The notes under the pieces were generated by a model, which worked only from the letters and a program-made list of their open reading frames with translations, was not told where the DNA came from and made no database searches. Below, one piece after another: positions 61,676-64,000 of a stretch of 64,000 nucleotides of DNA (position 1 is its first letter; every line of letters begins with the position of its first letter). Source of the stretch: Nereida sp024640765 (GTDB lineage Bacteria; Pseudomonadota; Alphaproteobacteria; Rhodobacterales; Rhodobacteraceae); contig JAHEEK010000001.1 in assembly GCA_024640765.1 (NCBI GenBank), positions 186,001 to 250,000 on the forward strand. The letters are read 5' to 3'. The position numbers and the translations under genes were made by a program.

Positions 61676-63097
61676 TTGAGCGAGCAGACACCAATCATCA
61701 TGTGGTTCCGGCGTGATTTACGCCTCTCAGATCACCCGGCACTGACGGCCGCGTGCGAAACGGGGCGGCCGGTTGTGGCCCTGTTCATTCTCGATCAAAT
61801 TGTCGAAACTCTTGGTGCGGCGCCGAAGTGGCGTCTGGAACAATCGCTTGGCGCGTTGCAGGCGTCCCTTGAAAAGATCGGTGCGCGTCTGGTTTTGCGC
61901 CGTGGGAACGCCCTTGAGGTTCTCAAAAGCGTGATCGCCGAAACCGGCGCGGGCTCTGTCTACTGGTCACGGCTGTACGATCCTGATGCGAAAGAACGTG
62001 ATACGGATGTTAAATCTGCGCTCAAAGACCAGGGCATCGATGCGCGCAGTTTCGCAGGCCATGTGATGTTTGAGCCATGGACGGTCGAGACGAAGACCGG
62101 CGGATTTTATAAAGTATACACCCCGATGTGGAAAATGGTGCGCGATCGCGATGTGCCTGCACCCCTGAGTGTGCCGACCAAGCTGGCATCGCTATCCCAA
62201 GAGGTTGCGTCCGATGCGCTTTCTGACTGGGGGCTTGGGCGTGCTATGCACCGTGGTGGGGCGATCGTGGCACAATATGCCCGTGTGGGTGAAGATGCCG
62301 CCCGCGCACGTCTTGATAGCTTTATCGAGACACGCGTTCAAGGCTACGACACCAATCGTGACCTTCCTTGGAAAGACGGCACAAGTGGTTTGTCTGAAAA
62401 CCTTTCTTTGGGTGAAATCAGCCCGACGACATGCTGGCACGCGGGTCAAGCGGCGCTGCATCAGGGCAAAGCAGGCGCAGAGACATTCCTCAAAGAGCTG
62501 GTTTGGCGCGAATTTGCATATCATTTGGTGCACCACACCCCACAGATTGTCTCGGAAAACTGGAAACCGGACTGGGATGCATTTCCGTGGAATACAGACG
62601 AGACCTCTGAAAAAGTGCGTGCTTGGAAGCAGGGCCGCACGGGCATTCAATTCGTAGATGCGGCGATGCGTGAGATGTATGTGACGGGCAAAATGCATAA
62701 CCGCGGTCGCATGATTGTGGCCAGCTACCTGACCAAGCACCTTCAGTGCCATTGGAAGATTGGCCAAAAATGGTTCGAGGAATGTCTAACCGATTGGGAC
62801 CCTGCATCAAACGCAATGGGTTGGCAGTGGTCATCGGGGTCGGGACCGGATGCCACGCCGTATTTCCGTGTGTTCAACCCTGTGACGCAGCTCGATAAGT
62901 TCGATAAAAACCGCGACTACGTTAGTACGTGGATTGCTGAAGGGCGTGCGAGCCCCGCAAAGACTGCGCTACAGTATTTTGACGCGATCCCACAAAGCTG
63001 GGGGCTGGCCCCTGATGCGCGTTATCCTGAACCGATTGTGACGGCTGAAGCAGGGCGTAAGGCAGCACTTGGGGCGTATGAAAACCGTGGTTTTTGA
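61676..63097 (+). CDS. phrB: Deoxyribodipyrimidine photolyase
   Basis: A light-driven DNA repair enzyme of the cryptochrome/photolyase family, 473 residues. The N-terminal antenna domain starts with 'IMWFRRDLRLSDHPAL'. The FAD domain carries 'RDLPWKDGTSGLSENLSLGE' in part near 225, 'GIQFVDAAMREMYVTGKMHN' in part near 325, 'DWDPASNAMGWQWSSGSGPD' and 'YFRVFNP', with conserved Trp residues. This pattern suits CPD class I. TTG 61676 is used, with CAGGGGG upstream. Useful for a surface-water organism exposed to sunlight. Confidence 0.94.
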   Translation: MSEQTPIIMWFRRDLRLSDHPALTAACETGRPVVALFILDQIVETLGAAPKWRLEQSLGALQASLEKIGARLVLRRGNALEVLKSVIAETGAGSVYWSRLYDPDAKERDTDVKSALKDQGIDARSFAGHVMFEPWTVETKTGGFYKVYTPMWKMVRDRDVPAPLSVPTKLASLSQEVASDALSDWGLGRAMHRGGAIVAQYARVGEDAARARLDSFIETRVQGYDTNRDLPWKDGTSGLSENLSLGEISPTTCWHAGQAALHQGKAGAETFLKELVWREFAYHLVHHTPQIVSENWKPDWDAFPWNTDETSEKVRAWKQGRTGIQFVDAAMREMYVTGKMHNRGRMIVASYLTKHLQCHWKIGQKWFEECLTDWDPASNAMGWQWSSGSGPDATPYFRVFNPVTQLDKFDKNRDYVSTWIAEGRASPAKTALQYFDAIPQSWGLAPDARYPEPIVTAEAGRKAALGAYENRGF

Positions 63098-63240
63098 TGA
63101 TCGGACTAAAAAATACGTCTTTGAAGAAGTTACCCAGCGTTAATGCGCTTGGCTTTGTAAATGATTGCAATAGGTTACACTTCCAATTCCGGCGCCTGTC
63201 AGGCAAAGTGGACACAAACGATATCAGCTAGGAAGCACGC

Positions 63241-64000
63241 ATGATCCTGACCACGACACAAGGGCAAGCAAATCTGCCCCGTTATTTTACCCAAGTGTTT
63301 TCTATGGCTCAAAGCATGTCTCGCGGACAGCTTGATATGATTTTGCCAGACGGCCGTTATTTTCGCGCAAGCGGTGCGGCGGCGGGTTTTGTGGCGACAG
63401 TTCATATTCACAACAACGATTTGTTTGGCCGGCTGATCCGTGAAGGCGATCTTGGATTTTGTGATGCGTATCTCGACGAGTGGTGGTCTACACCGGATTT
63501 GCAGGCGTTCATGGATTTGGTGCATGACGGCAATGAGGAAATGTATGACGGGTTCGCGGGTCAGGCGCTTGTTCGGATCTACGAAAAACTGCGGTTTTGG
63601 TTGCAATCAAATTCCAAAGGCCAAGCCCGCAAAAACATCAGCTATCATTATGATTTAGGTAATGATTTTTACGGGTTATGGCTTGATGATACGATGACGT
63701 ATTCATCGGCTTTGTTCAAAACAGGGCAAGAGAGCACGGAAAAAGCGCAAGAGCAGAAGTATGCCCAGTTGATTGATGAGATGGGCGTCAGTGCCGGTGA
63801 TCATTTGCTTGAGATTGGCTGTGGTTGGGGTGGTTTTGCCGAATACGCCGCCAAAGAGCGCGGCCTAAAGGTAACAGCGCTTACGATCAGTCAGGAACAG
63901 TTTAACTATGCCCAAGAACGCATTGAAAAGGAAGGACTTTCTGATCTTGTGACGTTTAAACTGCAAGATTACCGTGACGAGCAAGGCACATATGATGGCA
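63241..64000 (+). CDS. Cyclopropane-fatty-acyl-phospholipid synthase family, N-terminal part (cut by window edge)
   Basis: An open frame runs from ATG 63241 to the end of the window, 253 codons. It shows the Cfa layout: an N-terminal domain (about 1-130), 'NISYHYDLGNDFYGLWLDD' near 132, 'MTYSSALF' near 152 and the SAM-binding 'LLEIGCGWGGFAEYAAKERG' near 182. These enzymes add a methylene from S-adenosylmethionine across lipid double bonds; some relatives methylate other substrates. AGGAAG lies ahead of the ATG. The neighbouring photolyase may be co-transcribed, although 143 bases separate them. Confidence 0.9.
   Translation, partial: MILTTTQGQANLPRYFTQVFSMAQSMSRGQLDMILPDGRYFRASGAAAGFVATVHIHNNDLFGRLIREGDLGFCDAYLDEWWSTPDLQAFMDLVHDGNEEMYDGFAGQALVRIYEKLRFWLQSNSKGQARKNISYHYDLGNDFYGLWLDDTMTYSSALFKTGQESTEKAQEQKYAQLIDEMGVSAGDHLLEIGCGWGGFAEYAAKERGLKVTALTISQEQFNYAQERIEKEGLSDLVTFKLQDYRDEQGTYDG

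Overview
The window looks like a chromosome segment of a marine alphaproteobacterium of the Roseobacter group (Rhodobacteraceae). Three things point there: a circularly permuted two-piece tmRNA, a dmdA-acuI pair for dimethylsulfoniopropionate (DMSP) breakdown, and conserved alphaproteobacterial gene orders such as lptF-lptG-lptD-surA-pdxA-rsmA and fumC-DUF4169-RHH. Base composition is moderate-to-high G+C by eye and looks even throughout. I see no insertion sequence, prophage, CRISPR array, tRNA or rRNA gene. Genes are densely packed, with many 1-8 base overlaps.

Layout. 1-2590: the end of a TRAP transporter operon (dctP tail, dctQ, dctM), closed by a terminator. 2623-8062: housekeeping genes (tpiA, a 2-oxoglutarate oxygenase, an IscA-like and a SufT-like Fe-S protein, a RimB-RimK fusion, tgt). 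8172-13327: an accessory block with a truncated dctP remnant, a flavin reductase, an aldo-keto reductase and a flavin-dependent monooxygenase in one tight operon. A GntR/UTRA regulator and a Gfo/Idh/MocA-type protein face away from it. I read this block as a sulfoquinovose oxygenolysis (Smo) cluster, possibly with an NAD-dependent sulfoquinovosidase. 13399-18091: dusA, a TauE/SafE-type exporter, a putative iron oxygenase, DUF1289, ruvX and ccmI. 18285-23748: heterotetrameric sarcosine oxidase soxBDAG, with a small membrane-protein gene inserted on the opposite strand.

23867-40997: mostly core genes (sodB, rarD, a LysM protein, tyrS, anmK, eno, a Fur-family regulator, selO, a nucleoside hydrolase, mazG, prfA-prmC, rsmA). 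41001-47620: the pdxA-surA-lptDGF block for outer-membrane assembly. 47790-53430: pepA-holC, fumC with two small coupled genes, the ClpXP adaptor gene sspB, and ssrA itself with the readable tag ANDNKAPVALAA. 53437-60303: an orphan polyamine-type binding protein with a GntR/FCD regulator, a DUF2182-DUF1326 pair, then dmdA, acuI and the 3' half of a BCCT transporter gene. 60416-64000: a class V aminotransferase, a photolyase and the start of a cyclopropane-fatty-acid synthase gene.

Taken together, the accessory genes suggest a cell living on phytoplankton products: DMSP, probably the head group of plant and algal sulfolipid, and methylated amines feeding tetrahydrofolate-linked one-carbon metabolism. 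The observations most worth checking are the Smo-type cluster with its Gfo/Idh-type protein, a conserved motif found in three 3' untranslated regions, the opposite-strand gene inside soxBDAG, and two 5'-truncated transporter genes. Product names rest on motif recognition from memory; no database search was run.
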